Origin: Neostapfia colusana
Lineage: Eukaryota > Streptophyta > Magnoliopsida > Poales > Poaceae
Direction of reading: 5' to 3'
Length of the DNA: 64,000 bases
Assembly (NCBI GenBank): GCA_030760725.1
Contig: JASWHV010000016.1
Span: 14,499,084 to 14,563,083 of the forward strand
Part shown: positions 1 through 11,461 of the stretch, piece after piece
Position numbering within the stretch: position 1 is the stretch's first letter
Layout: each line of letters opens with the position of its first letter
Position numbers and translations under genes: made by a program
The notes under the pieces: generated by a model
Seen by the model: only the letters and a program-made list of their open reading frames with translations
What the model was told of the DNA's origin: nothing
Databases searched by the model: none

Positions 1-1
1 C

Positions 2-595
2 ATCGCTAACGTGAGGATGTACCACGTTTTGGTGGATGGCGGGGCTGGACTGAACCTCATCAGTCGTGCAGCTTTCCAGAAGCTGCAGATCCCGATGGCC
101 AAGCTCACCCCATCGAGCCCGTTCTCAGGGGTAGGGCCGGGACAGGTCGTTCCCTACGGCCACATCAGCCTCCCGGTGACCTTTGGGGCACCGGACAGCT
201 ATCGGACAGAGTACATTCTGTTCGACGTGGCGGAGATCAACTTCCCCTTCAACGCTATAATTGGCAGGCCAGCCCTGTACCGATTCAAGGCAGTAGCCCA
301 ATATGGCTACCTCGTCTTGAAGATGCCTACACCAACAGGCGTCCTCAGGATTCATGGAGACCGCACTGCTGCAGTGTCAGCCTTGGAAAAGCTCCAAGTG
401 CTTACAACAGCTAGAGCACCAACCCCCGGCAGTGCAGAACCAAACCGGCTCCACCCGAGTGCATGCCACCGTGCCTCTACCACAGCACCCCGTGTGCAAC
501 CCCTCGACGAGGGCGACGTCCCCTTGAGGCTCGTCCAAATCGGCGCCGATGCCACCCAGACCACCCGGGTAGCCGGGGGCCTGGATAGCAAATAG
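2..595 (+). pseudogene. A1 aspartic protease, C-terminal part of gag-pro
   Basis: Retroviral-type aspartic protease that would process the Gag-Pol precursor. The reading frame is open from the window edge. The active-site segment VDGGAGLNLIS is at about residues 10-20 of the visible frame; DGG replaces the usual D-T/S-G, which I recall as normal for Tat elements. The frame ends at an amber codon (593-595) in the context AAA-TAG-GAA, the same place as in A2 and A3. A second amber follows at 644-646 in the same frame, where A3 has a Trp codon. The gag part lies outside the window. Confidence 0.85.
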
Positions 596-1978
596 GAAGG
601 CGAGCTTGTCACCTTCCTCCAGCACAACGTCGACGTGTTTGCATAGCAGCCGTTGCAGATGCCGGGGATCCCTAGGGAGGTGATCGAGCACCACCTAAAG
701 GTCTTCCCTGATGACCGGCCAGTCCAACAGAAGCCCCGCAAGCAGTCCATCGAGCGGCAAAACTTCATCCGCGAAGAAATCAAGAAGCTGCTGGACGCTG
801 GCTTCATACGGGAAGTCCACCACCCCTGGTGGTTGGCGAACCCTGTTGTTGTCCCGAAGGCCGGCGGGAAGCTCCGGATGTGCATCGACTACACCAGTCT
901 CAATAAGGCATGTCCTAAAGATCCATTCCCTCTCCCTAGAATAGATCAAATAGTAGACTCGACATCAGGCTGCGATATGCTGTGCTTCCTAGACGCTTAC
1001 TCGGGTTTCCATCAGATCCCTATGTCTAGAGAAGATGAAGAGCACACCTCCTTCATCATAGTAGACGGTCTGTACTGTTATGTCTCTATGCCTTATGGCC
1101 TAAAGAACGATCTCCGTACCTTAGTACGTGCAATGCACAAAACCTTCGGGGAGTTGATAAGAGACTTAGTTGAGGTGTATGTCGATGACATCATTGTTAA
1201 GGTCAGGCAGAGTTCATCCCTACTAGATAGCCTGGCCTTAGTCTTCGATAAACTGCGCTCTACACGTACCAAGCTGAACCCTGACAAGTGTGTGTTTGGC
1301 GTATCCTCTGGGAAACTCTTAGGATTCCTGGTCTCACACCGAGGAATTGAGGCTAACCCAGAGAAGATCAAAGCCATCGACTTGATGCGGCCCCCCGCCC
1401 GCATCAAAGAAGTCCAGAAACTCACGGGATGCCTAGCCGCGCTGAGTCGGTTTATACCGAGGTTAGCAGAGCGAGCGCTCCCCTTCTTTAAGCTCCTGCG
1501 CAAATCCGGCCCATTTGCTTGGACCGATGAAGCAGAAGAAGCTTTCCAGGAGCTGAAGCAACTCCTGACGACCCTACCCGTAATGGTAGCCCCCGAGTCC
1601 GAAGAGCATATGTTGCTCTACATAGCGGCGACGGCTGAAGTGGTGAGTATGGTCCTCGTCGCAGAGCGGCCGGATCCCTCATCGCCACAGCCTGCTCCGG
1701 TAGCGGGAGACAGGCACCTGGAAACCTCGGAGGTCCAAGACGGCCCCCCGGGTCTCCGAGGCAACCCCCCGGAGGTCCAAAACGGACCCCCGGACCCCCA
1801 AAACAACCTTCCGGAGGTGCAACGGGACCCCGGAGGTCCAACGGAACCTCCCGGATGTCCAACGGGACCTCCCGGAGCTCCCGGGAAATCAGCGGGACAT
1901 CCCGGAGGTCCAAGGCGGCTTGGGAGCCTTCGAATGTCATCTCCCGGCAGCCTCCCTGGGCCCACCCACCTCCCGTAG
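596..1978 (+). pseudogene. A1 reverse transcriptase domain
   Basis: Copies element RNA into DNA. The frame is the same as the protease frame after the two ambers. It holds the RT core with FLDAYSG and the catalytic YVDDIIVK box (near 1177-1200). Relative to the other copies there are substitutions such as KNDLRTLV for KNALPTFV. After the thumb and connection the frame enters a proline-rich repeat linker (about 1670-1975) and ends there. The next domain is in another frame, so the linker carries a frameshift. Non-functional copy. Confidence 0.85.
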
Positions 1979-3028
1979 GCCTGAGCCCATGGATGAAGAT
2001 ATCTCTGACCTGGGAGGGAGGGTCCGGACCATCCAGAGGCCTCTCTACTACATCAGCGAGGTCCTCCATGACGCCAAGACAACGCACCTGGAGGTCCATA
2101 AGCTGCTGTATGCAGTGCTCGTGGCGTCTAGGAAGCTCCGCCACTACTTCCAAGCCCACCGGGTCTCGGTGGTCACCTCCTACCCGCTGAAGGCTGTCCT
2201 CCACAGCCCCCACGCGACTGGCAATGTCGCCAAATGGGCAGCGGAGCTGGCGGAGTTTGAGCTGGACTTCCTTCCTCATCACGCTGTCAAGAGCCAAGCA
2301 CTGGCTGACTTTGTGGCTGAGTGGACGCCAACGAAGGCTGACCCAGGGGGCCATGAAGACGGTGAACCAGGGCCCCGAGCTCCGGCCTTCACCGGGCCTT
2401 ACTGGACGCTCTTCTTCAACGGCTCCTCGCGAAAGCAGGGGGCCGGTGCTGGCGTACTGCTTCTCATGCCATCAGGGGAGCAGTTTGGGTATATGGTGCG
2501 TCTCAATTTCAAGGCGCAGAGTATGAAGCACTCATCTTTGGCCTAAAGACATCCCTGTCTCTAGGCGTTCACCAGTTGTTGGCACAGGGCGACTCCCAGC
2601 TAGTTATCAAGCAAGTTAAGGGTGAATGCTCCTGCAATGACGCACAGCTAGCTGCTTATCTGCTCCATGTGCAGATGTTGGAGAAAGACTTCCTCGCCTT
2701 GGACCTGCGCCACGTACCGCGTGCTGGCAATGCCGCAGCTGACGACCTCTCAACGAAGGCCTCCACCGGAGCCCCTGTGCCCGAAGGAGTCTTCGAGAGG
2801 ACGTTGCTGCGGCCCACAGCCTGGCCCGCCGAGCCGGGCGAAGGGGGTTGGACCAGCACCTCGAGGCTGGCGGTCCCGGCGGCCCTGCAGCCATGGACGC
2901 CGCCAAGGATCGTAAGCGTCACTGGGGACTCCGTGCATCCCAGCGCTCAAGATCCAGACGCTCAAGTCAGACCCGATGCATGGATCACGGAGATCCGGGA
3001 CTACTTGACAAGACAATATCCTCCCTGA
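1920..3028 (+). pseudogene. A1 RNase H region (connection/RH plus second RH), broken
   Basis: 1920-2546 encodes the second half of the RT-linked RNase H (RPLYYISEVLHD) and the start of the additional RNase H typical of Tat elements. The first catalytic Asp is changed (FFNGSS here, FFDGSS in A2 and A3). A deletion of about 14 bp near 2513 removes the TNNMAEY segment and shifts the frame. The rest (AQGDSQLVIKQ and NAAADDLST, with further acidic residues) resumes at 2576-3028. A 1-nt insertion near 3010 ends this frame. Two indels and a lost catalytic residue make it a pseudogene. Confidence 0.85.
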
Positions 3029-3029
3029 T

Positions 3030-3395
3030 GAATGTGTATCCGCTGAACGCATCGTGCGCATGGCTAAGAGATACGTGTTGGTAGAAGGGGATCTCTACCT
3101 ACGTGGCGCCAACCACGTCCTATTGCGGTGCATAACCCAGGGAGAAGGCTGTGACTTGCTCACTGAGATCCATGGAGGCGAATGTGGGAGTCACTCTTCC
3201 TCACACACGCTTGTCAGTAAAGCCTTCCGGCATGGCTTCTACTGGCTGACAGCACTCCAGGATGCCGTCAAGCTGGTCGAGAGCTGCAAGGCATGCCAGT
3301 TCCACGCCAACCAGATCCATACACCGGCTCAGATGGTACAGATGATCCCGCCCTCATGGCCGTTTGCCGTATGGGGACTGGACATCCTGGGACCA
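3030..3395 (+). pseudogene. A1 integrase N-terminus, truncated
   Basis: Contains the HHCC zinc-binding region (HGGECGSH followed by CKAC) and ends just after the first catalytic Asp segment WGLDILGP. The remaining core (second Asp, Glu) and the C-terminus are gone. The reading frame passes without interruption into A2 gag, which creates a 448-codon chimeric ORF (3054-4400). The junction shares only CA between the two parents. Confidence 0.85.
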
Positions 3396-5130
3396 GTAGC
3401 GCTGGGCGTACCCAGTGGGGGTGCGCTAGCTGCAGCAAGAGCGCTACTGTACAATCCGCCCGCTGGGGACGCGCCTCAGGCAGCGACCCGGCAGTGGATC
3501 CGCGAGGTAGACCGTCTCGTCGTCGCCGCCGCAAACCCTCGACTTCGGCGGGGACGACGCTCTGGCCAACCGATCATGTCGCTGATGCGCGCACCATTGG
3601 TTCACGAGCAGACGGCAGACTCCAGCTCTACCAGGCCCCAATCGACATATCTGGGGACAGAGCTGGAGCGGAGTCGCCTGGGTCAAGATGCCTGGATATA
3701 CCTCGAGCAGCGCCGAGAAAGGCGCCGCTACCAAGAGGCTGGCGACAGCATGACGTCGGCCTCGACCCAGCCTGAAGAGCAGACCTTCGCCATGCGATCT
3801 CTGCCCCGGGCCTACGCCGTGCAGAATATGCCACAGTCATATGTCCTGCAGATGGCGCCCCCGGCCTATGTTGCAGCCTTGCCCATACTGGGGCACGCGG
3901 TGCTCAGTGCGAACCAAGCGTTCGCGGCGCCAGAACCTGCGGCGACAGAAGCAGGGTGTGCGGCCCTCGCGCCCCACCTTCGCTTCGCAAAGTGGCCGCG
4001 CAAGTTTCGGCCGCACCTGCCCGAGAAGTACGACGGCAGCGTCAACCCGGCGGAGTTCCTCCAGATCTACTCAACCGCCGTACTTGCCGCAGGAGGGAAT
4101 GAAGCCGTCATGGCCAATTACTTCCCTGTCGCCTGGACTGGCCCAGCCCTGTCTTGGCTCATGAACCTCCCCCAGGGTTCCGTAACTTCCTGGGGAGAGC
4201 TTTGCCGGCAGTTCATAGCCAACTTTGGCAGTTCCTACACCCGGCCTGGCACGGAGCTCGACCTCCACGCCATCCAGCAACAACCTGGGGAGTCGCTGCG
4301 CTCTTTCATCCAGCGGTTCTCCCAGGTGCGGAACACCATCCCACACATTCAAAATGCTTCTGTGGTGGTGGCGTTCCGGCAAGGCGTCCGAGACAAGTAG
4401 ATGCTTGAGAAACTCGCAACCAGGGAGGTCCGTGATGCCTCAGAGCTCTTCAGCTTGGCGGACAAGTGTGCCAGAGCAGCCGAAGGACGGAACTGGCACT
4501 CGCAGCCGTCCTCCGAGTCAGGAGGACTGCCCGGACCTGGTCCTACTCCCTATGGAGGCAACAGGAAGACCAAGAGCCGAGGCAGAAGCAAGATAAGATC
4601 ACCGGCCGCAGCCCCAGTCGTCACTGCAGCGACGCTCAGTGGGGCTCGGGGGCCGCACCCCGACAAGAGGCAGCGAAGGTCACCGATCCCAGAAGGTAAT
4701 CAAGACAATATGTGCCCCGTGCACGGCAGCTGTCGCCACACTACTGCTGAGTGCCGGGAGATCCAAAGGCTCGCAGAGCGTTTCCGCAAGGGGAAGCGGC
4801 AGCGGGCTGATGCCCTGCCCTTCCGTCCAAAGGAAGACGAACAGAGGGTGGATGTTCCAGACAACATCGACCACCCAGAGGAGAGCCAGGAGCCTCAGCG
4901 TGTCGTGAAGGCAGCACGCAATCATGAGGACTCCAGATCCAGTGATGATGAGCGTCGGAAGAAGCTCTACGTCATATACGGCGGGTCCGCCGACCCCTCG
5001 TCCCGAAGCGCAGTCAAGACTCTGCGTCGAGCGGTAGCGTCGGTGGCGCCACTCCCAAGTTCTGCACCGCACCTTAAGTGGATGGGGACCCCCATCAGCT
5101 TTGACGCCACCGACTGCCCCAGGAACATGG
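3394..5130 (+). pseudogene. A2 gag (5' end missing)
   Basis: Capsid/nucleocapsid protein that packages element RNA. Begins within the Ala-rich N-terminal part (GGALAAARALL), so the first ~75 residues are lost at the fusion. The gag domain KYDGSVNPAEF...SWLMNLPQGS is at about 4026-4185. An amber at 4398-4400 (Lys codon in A3) interrupts the frame. It resumes at 4401 with the zinc-knuckle-like CPVHGSCRHTTAEC (C-x2-H-x4-H-x4-C) near 4713. Near 5140 an indel shifts gag out of frame with protease. Confidence 0.85.
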
Positions 5131-5760
5131 CTGGGGCCGGCCATATCGCTCCTGGTAGCCCCTACCATCGCCAACGTGAGAATGTACCACGTTTTGGTAG
5201 ATGGAGGAGCTGGGCTGAACCTCATCAGCCGTGCAGCTTTCTAGAAGCTGCAGGTCCCGATGGCCAAGCTCACTCCGTCGAGCCCGTTCTCAGGGGTAGG
5301 GCCGGGACAGGTCATCCCCTACGGCAACATTAGCCTCCCGGTGACCTTCGGGGCTCCGGACAGCAATCGGACAGAGTACATTCTGTTCGATGTAGCGGAG
5401 ATAGACCTCCCCTTCAACGCCATAATCGGCAGGCCAGCCCTGTACCGGTTCATGGCTGTAGCCCACTACGGCTACCTCGTCCTGAAGATGCCAACACCGA
5501 CGGGCGTCCTCAGGATTCGTGGGGACCGCACTGCTGCAGTGTCGGCCCTAGAGAAGCTCCAAGCGCTCGCAACAGCTGGGGCATCAGCCCCCGGCAATAC
5601 GGAGCCGGACCAGCTCCACCCGAGTGCACGTCACCGTGCTTCCGCCACAGCACCCCGCATGCAACCTCTCGACGAGGGCGGCGTCCCCTTAAAGGTCGTC
5701 CAAGTTGGCGCCGAAGCTACCCAGACCACCCGGGTAGCCAGGGGCCTGGATAGCAAATAG
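5131..5760 (+). pseudogene. A2 protease
   Basis: Follows the gag frameshift. The VDGGAGLNLIS active-site segment is at about 5197-5230, followed by an amber at 5242-5244 where A3 has Gln. The frame is then open from 5245 to the conserved amber 5758-5760 (AAA-TAG-GAA). Same domain and ending as in A1 and A3, but broken by one frameshift and one internal stop. Confidence 0.85.
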
Positions 5761-7056
5761 GAAGGCGCACTCGTCACCTTCCTCCGGCACAACGTTAACG
5801 TGTTTGCATGGCAGCCGTCACAGATGCCAGGGATCCCCAGGTAGGTGATCGAGCACCACTTGAAATTCTTCCCCGACGCCCGGCCGGTTCAACAGAAGCC
5901 CCGCAAGCAGTCCATCGAGCGGCAAAACTTCATCCGTGAAGAAGTCAAGAAGCTGCTGGATGCTGGCTTCATAAGGGAGGTCCACCACCCCCGGTGGTTG
6001 GCGAACCCCGTCGTTGTCCCGAAGGCCGGCGGGAAGCTCCGGATGTGCATCGACTACACCAGTCTCAATAAGGCATGTCCCAAAGATCCATTCCTTCTCC
6101 CTAGAATAGATCAAATAGTAGACTCAACGTCAGGCTGTGATATGCTGTGCTTCCTAGACGCCTACTCGGGTTTCCATCAGATCCCCATGTCTAGGGAGGA
6201 TGAGGAGCACATCTCCTTCATCACAGTAGACGGCCTTTATTGCTATGTGTCTATGCCCTACGGCCTAAAGAATGCACTCCCCACCTTCGTGCGGGCGATG
6301 CACAAAACCTTTGGGGAGTTAATAAGAGACCTAGTTGAGGTGTACGTCGATGACATAGTTGTCAAGGTCAAGCAGGGTTCATCTTTGCTAGATAACCTAG
6401 CCTTAGTCTTTGACAAGTTGCGCTCTACGCGCACCAAGCTGAACCCAGATAAATGTGTGTTCGGCGTGTCCTCTGGGAAGCTCTTAGGGTTCCTGGTCTC
6501 GCACCGAGGGATTGAGGCCAACCCAGAGAAGATCAAGGCCATTGACTTGATGCGGCCCCCTGCCCGCGTGAAGGATGTTCAGAGACTCACGGGATGTCTA
6601 GCCGCTCTGAGTCGGTTTATACCGAGGCTAGCAGAGCGGGCACTCCCTTTCTTTAAGCTCCTGCGCAAGTCAGGCCCTTTTGCCTGGACTGACAAAGCAG
6701 AAGAGGCTTTCCAGGAGTTGAAGCGACTCCTGAGGACCCTACCTATCATGGTAGCCCCTGAGCCCGGGGAGCACCTGCTGCTCTACATTGCGGTAACAAC
6801 AGAAGTGGTGAGTATGGTCCTCGTTGCAGAACGGCCAGACCCCTCACCTTCGCAATCTGCCCCGGTAGCAGAAGACAGACGCCAGGAGGCCCCGCAGGGC
6901 CAAGGCGGTCTCCCGGACCCCCCGGAGGTCCAGGTCGACCTCCCGGAGGTCCAGGGCGGTCTCCCGGACCCCAAGGTAAATCCCCGGAGGCCAATTGGGA
7001 CCTCCCGGAGGTCCCTGAAGACCCCCCGGAGCTCCCGAATAATCAAGATAGCTTAA
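5761..7056 (+). pseudogene. A2 reverse transcriptase
   Basis: Same frame as the protease. After the conserved amber there is one further amber at 5842-5844 (GAG to TAG compared with A3). From 5845 it is open for 403 codons and includes FLDAYSGFHQ and YVDDIVVK. The frame runs into the proline-rich linker and ends at 7056. RNase H resumes at 7122 in another frame, so the linker repeat holds a frameshift, as in A1. The RT core itself looks complete. Confidence 0.88.
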
Positions 7057-7121
7057 GGGCCTCCGGGTCCCAGTTCCCGGAGGCCCCCGAGGGTCCACTC
7101 ACCTCCAACGGGCCAGGGCCA

Positions 7122-9362
7122 ATGGACGAGGACCTCCCAAGCCTAAGAGAGAGGGTTCGAACCATACAGAGGCCTGTCTACTACATCAGCGAAGTACTTC
7201 ATGATGCCAAGACAAGGTACCTAGAAGTCCACAAGCTGCTGTATGTGGTGCTCGTGGCCTCCAGGAAGCTCCGCCATTACTTCCAGGCCCACCGGGTCTC
7301 GGTAGTCACCTCGTATCCGCTGAAGACAATTCTTCACAGCCCCCATGCGACTAGCAACGTTGCTAAATGGGCGGCGGAGCTGGCGGAGTTTGAGCTGGAC
7401 TTCCTCCCACGCCAAGCAGTCAAGAGCCAAGCACTGGCTGACTTTGTGGCGGAGTGGACACCAACGAAGACTGACCCAGGGGGCCATGAAGGCGGTGAGC
7501 CAGAGCACCAAGCTCCGGTCTTCACCGAACCCCACTGGACACTTTTCTTCGACGGCTCCTCGCGAAAGCAGGGGGCCGGTGCCGGCGTACTGCTCCTCAT
7601 GCCATTGGGGGAACAGTTTGGGTATATGGTGCGTCTAAATTTCAAGGCAACCAACAACATGGCGGAGTATGAAGCACTCATCTTTGGCCTGCAGACAGAC
7701 CTGTCTCTAGGCGCTCGCCAGTTGTTGGCACAGGGCGACTCCCAACTGGTCATCAAGCAAGTCAAGGGTGAATGCTCCTGCAATGACACGCAGCTAGCTG
7801 CGTATCTGCTTCACGTGCAGATGTTGGAGAAAGAATTCCTCGCCTTGGACCTGCACCATGTACCGCGCGCTGGTAATGCCGCAGCTGACGACCTTTCAAC
7901 GAAGGTTTCCACCGGAGCCCCCGCGCCCGAAGGAGTTTTCGAGAGGACGTTGCTGCGGCCTACAGCCCGGCCCGCCGAGCCGGGCGAAGGGGGCTTGACC
8001 AGCACCTCGAAGCTGGCGGTCCCGACGGCCCTACAGCCATGGATGCCGCCAAGGATCGTAAGCGTCACTGGGGACTCCGTGCAACCCAGCGCTCAAGATC
8101 CAGAAGCTCAAGTCAGACCCGATGCATGGATCACGGAGATCCGGGACTACTTGAAGGACAATATCCTCCCTGATGAACATGCAACCGCTGAACGGATTGT
8201 GCGTATGGCTAAGAGGTACGCGCTGGTGGAGGGGGATCTCTACCGGCGTGGCGCCAGCCACATCCTATTGCGGTGCATAACCCAGGGGGAAGGCTGCGAC
8301 TTGCTCGCTGAGATCCATGGAGGCGAATGTGGGAGTCACTCTTCCTCACGCACGCTTGTCGGTAAAGCCTTCCGGCATGGCTTCTACTGGCCAACAGCAC
8401 TCCAGGATGCCGTCAAGCTGGTCGAGAGCTGCAAGGCGTGCCAGTTCCACGCCAAGCAGATCCATACACCGGCTCATGCGGTACAGATGATCCCGCCCTC
8501 GTGGCCATTTGCCGTATGGGGGCTGGACATCCTGGGACCATTTCCCAGAACCGTCGGGGGATTCCGGTACCTCTATGTCGCCATCGACAAGTTCACCAAG
8601 TGGCCGGAAGCTACACCAGTTGTCACCATCAACAAACAATCCGCAGTAAAGTTCATCAAGTCTATTGTCTGCCGGTTCGGGGTCCCGAATAGAATCATCA
8701 CCGACAACGGGACCCAGTTCACCAGCGCAGCATTCCAATACTACTGCGAGGGCCTTGGTATTCAGGTGTGCTATGCCTCTGTCGCCCACCCAAGGAGCAA
8801 TGGGCAAGTTGAGAGGGCCAACGCGGAGATTCTCCGGGGCCTTAAGACTCGCACCTTCACCAGCCTGAAGAAACATGGTGCCAACTGGGTAGATGAGCTT
8901 CCGAGCACACTATGGGCTAACCGGACATCCCAGAGCCGGGCCACCGGGGAGACACCCTTCTTCATGGTGTATGGGGCCGAAGCTGTACTTCCCCCAGAAA
9001 TCACCATGAAGTATCACCATGTCCGGGCTTACGACGAAGCCGCGCAGGACAACCTCCGGCATGGAGAAATCGACCTCGTCGACGAGGTCCGATTACATGC
9101 AGCACTCCGCAACGCGCGGTACAGACAAGCGCTTCGGCGCTACCACCAAAGGTCTGTGCGTACCCGGGAGCTGCAGGAAGGTGACCTGGTGTTGCGGCGC
9201 ATACTTTCTCGCGAAGGGGCCCACAAACTCTCCTCTAGCTGGGAAGGCCCCTTCCGGGTCACGAAAGTGTGCCGCCCCGGGTGTGTGCGCCTTTCCACCG
9301 AGGATGGGGACCAGCTCCCGAACCCTTGGAACATAGAACACCTCCGTAAGTTCTACCCCTAG
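7122..9362 (+). CDS. A2 RNase H-integrase, uninterrupted 746-residue frame
   Basis: Downstream part of Pol with no internal stop. Residues 1-110: second half of the RT-linked RNase H. Residues about 138-260: additional RNase H with acidic residues D144 (FFDGSS), E182/E184 (AEYEAL), D206 (QGDSQ) and D256/D257 (AADDL). Integrase: zinc-binding H399, H406, C437, C440; catalytic D469 (GLDILGP), D528 (TDNGTQF) and E564 (GQVERAN), a DD35E spacing; GPY/F-type module SWEGPF at 706-711. Stop TAG 9360-9362. The first ATG is nominal, since in A3 this segment is continuous with RT. Probably not expressed alone, but chemically complete. Confidence 0.88.
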   Translation: MDEDLPSLRERVRTIQRPVYYISEVLHDAKTRYLEVHKLLYVVLVASRKLRHYFQAHRVSVVTSYPLKTILHSPHATSNVAKWAAELAEFELDFLPRQAVKSQALADFVAEWTPTKTDPGGHEGGEPEHQAPVFTEPHWTLFFDGSSRKQGAGAGVLLLMPLGEQFGYMVRLNFKATNNMAEYEALIFGLQTDLSLGARQLLAQGDSQLVIKQVKGECSCNDTQLAAYLLHVQMLEKEFLALDLHHVPRAGNAAADDLSTKVSTGAPAPEGVFERTLLRPTARPAEPGEGGLTSTSKLAVPTALQPWMPPRIVSVTGDSVQPSAQDPEAQVRPDAWITEIRDYLKDNILPDEHATAERIVRMAKRYALVEGDLYRRGASHILLRCITQGEGCDLLAEIHGGECGSHSSSRTLVGKAFRHGFYWPTALQDAVKLVESCKACQFHAKQIHTPAHAVQMIPPSWPFAVWGLDILGPFPRTVGGFRYLYVAIDKFTKWPEATPVVTINKQSAVKFIKSIVCRFGVPNRIITDNGTQFTSAAFQYYCEGLGIQVCYASVAHPRSNGQVERANAEILRGLKTRTFTSLKKHGANWVDELPSTLWANRTSQSRATGETPFFMVYGAEAVLPPEITMKYHHVRAYDEAAQDNLRHGEIDLVDEVRLHAALRNARYRQALRRYHQRSVRTRELQEGDLVLRRILSREGAHKLSSSWEGPFRVTKVCRPGCVRLSTEDGDQLPNPWNIEHLRKFYP

Positions 9363-11461
9363 AGCAAAAATAGGACAGTACATTCTTTTCGTAATAAACT
9401 CCACAGAGTCCAGGAGCAGCGCTCAGAGCAGCTAAGCCCCAGGGGACGGTACAGGACTACGTTCAGCTTTGCCTGGTTCCGACTCCAAGCGCGTAGAGTC
9501 TTGCTTCCCCTCTTAATGGGGCGGGTCGTGGCCTCCATGTTTAGCCTGCCTTCCTCCTGTGGAAAGTTGTGCGAAAAGAAATCTGCTCTATTTTGCTCTT
9601 TCCTCGTACTCATTGAAATTGTGTATCAAGTTTTTTAACCACCCTTGCAGTGCATGGATGCCATGTGCTCAGGTCCCCTTCATACAGTCCCCAAGCACCA
9701 AGCATATGGTTAGGGGCTATAAGTCAAATAAGACTATGAGATAAGGGAGGGGGAGCCCCCAAGGAGAATTACGTTTCCTCTAGCTGTGTGCAGGGCCTCC
9801 AGGCTATGGCGACAGGGACTGCATAAAGCGGGGGGAAAGGAGCTATCAGCAGCACCATCCTAGGACTGGAAGAACCGGGCCCCGCCCCTTCAGCAGGGGC
9901 GAGGCCCGAAGGCCCCACGTGTCCAGCGGGTCCGGAGCTCTCGCCTCCCCTGAGGAGGGCCCCGGGCTCGCCACGTGGCAGGCGGAAACCGGACCTCCCC
10001 CCTCGGAGGGAGGGCTCCGAAAGCCCTACGTGTCCAACATGGCCGGAGCCCCCGCCTCTTAAGGAGGGGGTCCGGACCCGCCACGTGGCAGGCAGATCTG
10101 GAGCTCCCCAAAGGGCGGGATCCGGAGACCACCGGGGGCCCCTAACACGGTTAGGACCCGGGGAGGGTGTCTATGCAGAGCTCCGAGATTGGAGATGGCC
10201 TCTGAGTACCTTGCGGAGGTAAGGACTCAGTCAGGCAAAGCCGAGAAGGAGCATCACAGACGCAAATATCTTAAAGAGTCAAACTATGCGAGGCTCCATG
10301 AGCTGGACTACAGACTCGATAAAAAGAAAGAAACAAGTCCCAAGGGTCTCCTGACACGACCAGAATCCAGAAGTTACAAGAACAGCCGCATCACCAGGCT
10401 TCAGCCCTGGCAGAACTCTCTCGCTCTATGACCCAAGCGCAGGAATCGCCTCCCTCACCACCGGCGCAAAAGCCGGTGACGCCAAGGGAGCACATGAGGC
10501 CCCCTCCGCAGTATTCAGCGGTCTTCCTGGAGACTCTGCCATCTGGGATCCTCCATGGTGCGTCGGCGGCTTCCTTCTCCTGAAGTTACGTCATCATCGG
10601 CGCAAAAGCCGGTGTCGTCAAGGGTGCCCCTGGAGCCTCCTTCCCTCATCACCTGCGCAAAAGCTGGTGTCATCAAGGGTGCTCCTGAGGCCCCCCTCCG
10701 CAGCTTCAGCGGTCTTCTCGGAGACTCTGCCGCCTGGGATTCTCCTCGGTGTTTCAGCGGTTTCTTTGAAGACTCCACCACCTGGGAAGGGACGCAACGC
10801 CAAGGAGCTTTCTGCCTGCCGTCGCCAAGGAAGTGCTCCGTCGGGAGGACAAACCAGAGACCCCTTGGTGGCGCCAACCTCAGAGGCAGGGCAGGCAGGC
10901 TCCCTGAGTCCCAGGCTTGGTGCAGACGCCATCGCTGGAAGGATCCGAGAGCGATTCTCCCCCCATAAGGCGGGTTAAGAGCCATGGGAGAAGACATGAC
11001 TGCAGAGATTCGAGGGAGGCGCAGGGGCTGGAAGCCTTATAAGGGGAGGGCACCCGCATGGGGGTTTCATTTCACACCTTCCCGGGAGCAATCCCAAGCG
11101 ATTCGGAACTCTTCGAAAACGCCACGTCGGCAACCGCTTCGGCTCCTAGACCGAGCACCAATGACAGGTGGGCCCAAGCCGCCCGACCGGAGCGGTGGGC
11201 CAAGGAGTCAGTCTCCTAAGAAGACAAGCCGGCAAGGCTCTTCGGCGGTTCCCGAAGAAAGCGCCGCATCATGCAGAAGTGGCAGCCTTGAGAACCGCCG
11301 CACTAAAGGTAACCATCAAGTGGGCGCACGCTCCCACGATCCCGCGACTGTTTGTGCTCCGGCAGCGGTCAATTCGGGACTTAGAGAAAGTGCACGGATC
11401 GGAAGAGATGGAGGTCCCACCTCGGGCTCGCTATCTCCCCCGAGATGGGCCCGGGGGCCAC
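9363..11461 (+). other. A2 3' internal region between pol and 3' LTR
   Basis: No sense gene is seen. 9363-9760 is AT-richer spacer. 9890-10135 holds LTR-like GC modules with CACGTG (9916-9921) and further Gcc-ACGTGgc motifs. 10450-10760 carries degenerate repeats of a motif GGCGCAAAAGCCGGTG followed by TCAAGGGTGCTCCTG. 11045-11461 is shared with the N elements and ends in a purine-rich tract (CGGGGGCCAC) next to the LTR, the likely polypurine tract. The minus strand has a relic of the antisense ORF (separate entry). Confidence 0.75.
10515..10997 (-). pseudogene. A2 vestigial antisense ORF
   Basis: Open for 160 codons against the element's orientation. Its start (MALNPPYGG...ASAP...REPAC, from 10985) lines up with the start of the N-element antisense ORF (MASNPPSEKKRARSPP...ASVPSREPG). 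A TATAAG box on the minus strand lies about 55 bp upstream near 11040. The coiled-coil part is absent and the rest looks like repeat-derived frame. Homology is my judgement by eye; coding function is doubtful. Confidence 0.5.

Noticed and set aside
1093..1503. Minus-strand frame opposite RT (also 6258-6542, 44229-44720, 60767-61282)
   Set aside because: Shadow of the RT codon pattern; recurs opposite each RT copy with the same composition.
10189..10431. Small sense ORF of 80 codons in the A2 3' region
   Set aside because: The matching positions in A3 and N1 do not keep the frame; no domain recognised.
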